Assembly: GCA_963833835.1 (NCBI GenBank)
Contig: CAWHZI010000015.1
Location: forward strand, 310,001-374,000
Reading direction: 5' to 3'
Length of the DNA stretch: 64,000 nucleotides
DNA from: Bog-532 sp963833835
GTDB lineage: Bacteria; Actinomycetota; Actinomycetes; Streptosporangiales; Streptosporangiaceae
Position 1 is the first letter of the stretch. The number at the start of each line of letters is the position of its first letter. The translations under genes were made by a program, and so were the position numbers. Below are positions 63,491 through 64,000 of this stretch, piece by piece. The notes beneath the pieces are model-generated. The model worked only from the letters and a program-made list of their open reading frames with translations. It made no database searches and had not been told where the DNA came from.

Positions 63491-64000
63491 ACCTGTGCTT
63501 TGTGGTTCGGCCGTTGGAGCGCGCGCTGGCGCAGGGCGCGCTCCTTGGGATCTGACGGTTCGCCCGCCGGGCGCAGCGAGCGCCACAGCAGGGCCGCGGC
63601 GTAGGACCGGTACGGGGACCAGGCCAGGCCGCGGCGCCGGACCTGACCGCTACTGGGCGGCCGGTCAAGCTGCCACAGTTGCTGGATCGCCTGGCCGATA
63701 CCGCGGTCAGCTTCCGGGAGCACGTCTGGGCGGGCCAGGTTGTGCAGCAGGAAGGTCTGCGCCGACCACAGGCCCACCCCCCGGACGGCCGTGAGCCGGG
63801 CCACCGCCTCGTCATCCGGCACCGACCCGAGGTGCTCGATATCCAGGGCGCCGGACAGCTCGGCCGCCGCCAGCGCCACCGCGTAGCCGGCCCGGCCCGG
63901 GACAGGCCGCAGTCCCGGAGCCGGTTGGGTCCCAGGCCGGCGATCGCCCGGGCCGTGGGCAGGCCGTCCGTCGCGGCGCTGATCCGGTCGTAGATCGTGA
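63472..64000 (-). CDS. DNA-3-methyladenine glycosylase (AlkA-like HhH-GPD), partial and frameshifted
   Basis: The C-terminal part of an HhH-GPD base-excision glycosylase: LTAVRGVGLWSAQTFLLHNL is the helix-hairpin-helix and GPD loop, with the catalytic Asp in RPDVLPEADRG. The upstream frame (IYDRISAATDGLPTARAIAGLGPNRLRDCGLSRA) belongs to the same gene but is one base out of phase; one G is missing near 63891-63893. The start is beyond the window. It repairs alkylated bases. Confidence 0.85.
   Translation of the reverse strand, partial: HDLRPDQRRDGRPAHGPGDRRPGTQPAPGLRPVPGRAGYAVALAAAELSGALDIEHLGSVPDDEAVARLTAVRGVGLWSAQTFLLHNLARPDVLPEADRGIGQAIQQLWQLDRPPSSGQVRRRGLAWSPYRSYAAALLWRSLRPAGEPSDPKERALRQRALQRPNHKAQVDSCAK

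Overview
The window is about 64 kb of high-GC actinomycete chromosome. Supporting signs are strong GC bias at third codon positions, many GTG starts, a monomeric NADP isocitrate dehydrogenase, a YbdK/EgtA-type glutamate-cysteine ligase, several LLM-class (FMN or F420) oxidoreductases, a large LuxR-type ATPase regulator and MMPL exporters. The gene style suggests the Streptosporangiales/Treboniales part of the class; the genus cannot be fixed from sequence alone.

Left part (1-11125): the 3' end of a GH2 glycosidase; a SsuD-like monooxygenase facing a TauD-like dioxygenase across a strong hairpin; a GNAT; an ohr-thiE-metF run; a cobD-cobQ-HAD run in which cobQ carries a one-base frameshift; and a phosphotransferase.

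Middle-left (11126-26000) looks like an accessory or scarred region: an intact tRNA-Arg(UCU), two loose tRNA 3' ends, a frameshifted secreted beta-propeller protein with near-identical 120-bp repeats, a LuxR/MMPL pair, a GntR-ABC operon, a CGNR zinc-finger protein, a small protein, a duplicated scrap of the ABC permease joined to a hydrolase tail, and a Phd/VapC toxin-antitoxin pair. One loose tRNA end matches the tRNA-Arg 3' end at 19 of 21 positions, so 11897-25893 could be the trace of an old tRNA-targeted integration, although no integrase is present.

Middle (26000-45000): glutamate-cysteine ligase, LLM oxidoreductase, isocitrate dehydrogenase, a membrane-anchored His-motif protein behind three TACGTA boxes at 11-bp spacing, an ArsR-like/MFS pair, an aldo-keto reductase facing a TetR regulator across a double palindrome, an orphan RHH-DUF433 antitoxin, a lipoprotein polysaccharide deacetylase, a glycoside hydrolase pseudogene, cupin and alpha/beta hydrolase genes, a second MMPL, and an uncharacterised envelope gene trio (40558-43454). 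A second alpha/beta hydrolase and a glutathione peroxidase follow.

Right part (45000-64000): a MarR-controlled fused ABC exporter with a frameshift in its first P-loop; a TetR-controlled SDR and acyl-CoA ligase next to an LLM oxidoreductase; a divergent pair of a cytoplasmic S8 subtilase and a TPR-CHAT caspase-like protease (the best candidate for a little-described system); a cupin-MarR-LLM operon; an MFS gene whose promoter and start region are duplicated; and a truncated, frameshifted 3-methyladenine DNA glycosylase.

Five genes are broken by single-base changes, mostly in short G/C runs. This points more to consensus or assembly error than to true gene decay and should be checked before calling them pseudogenes.
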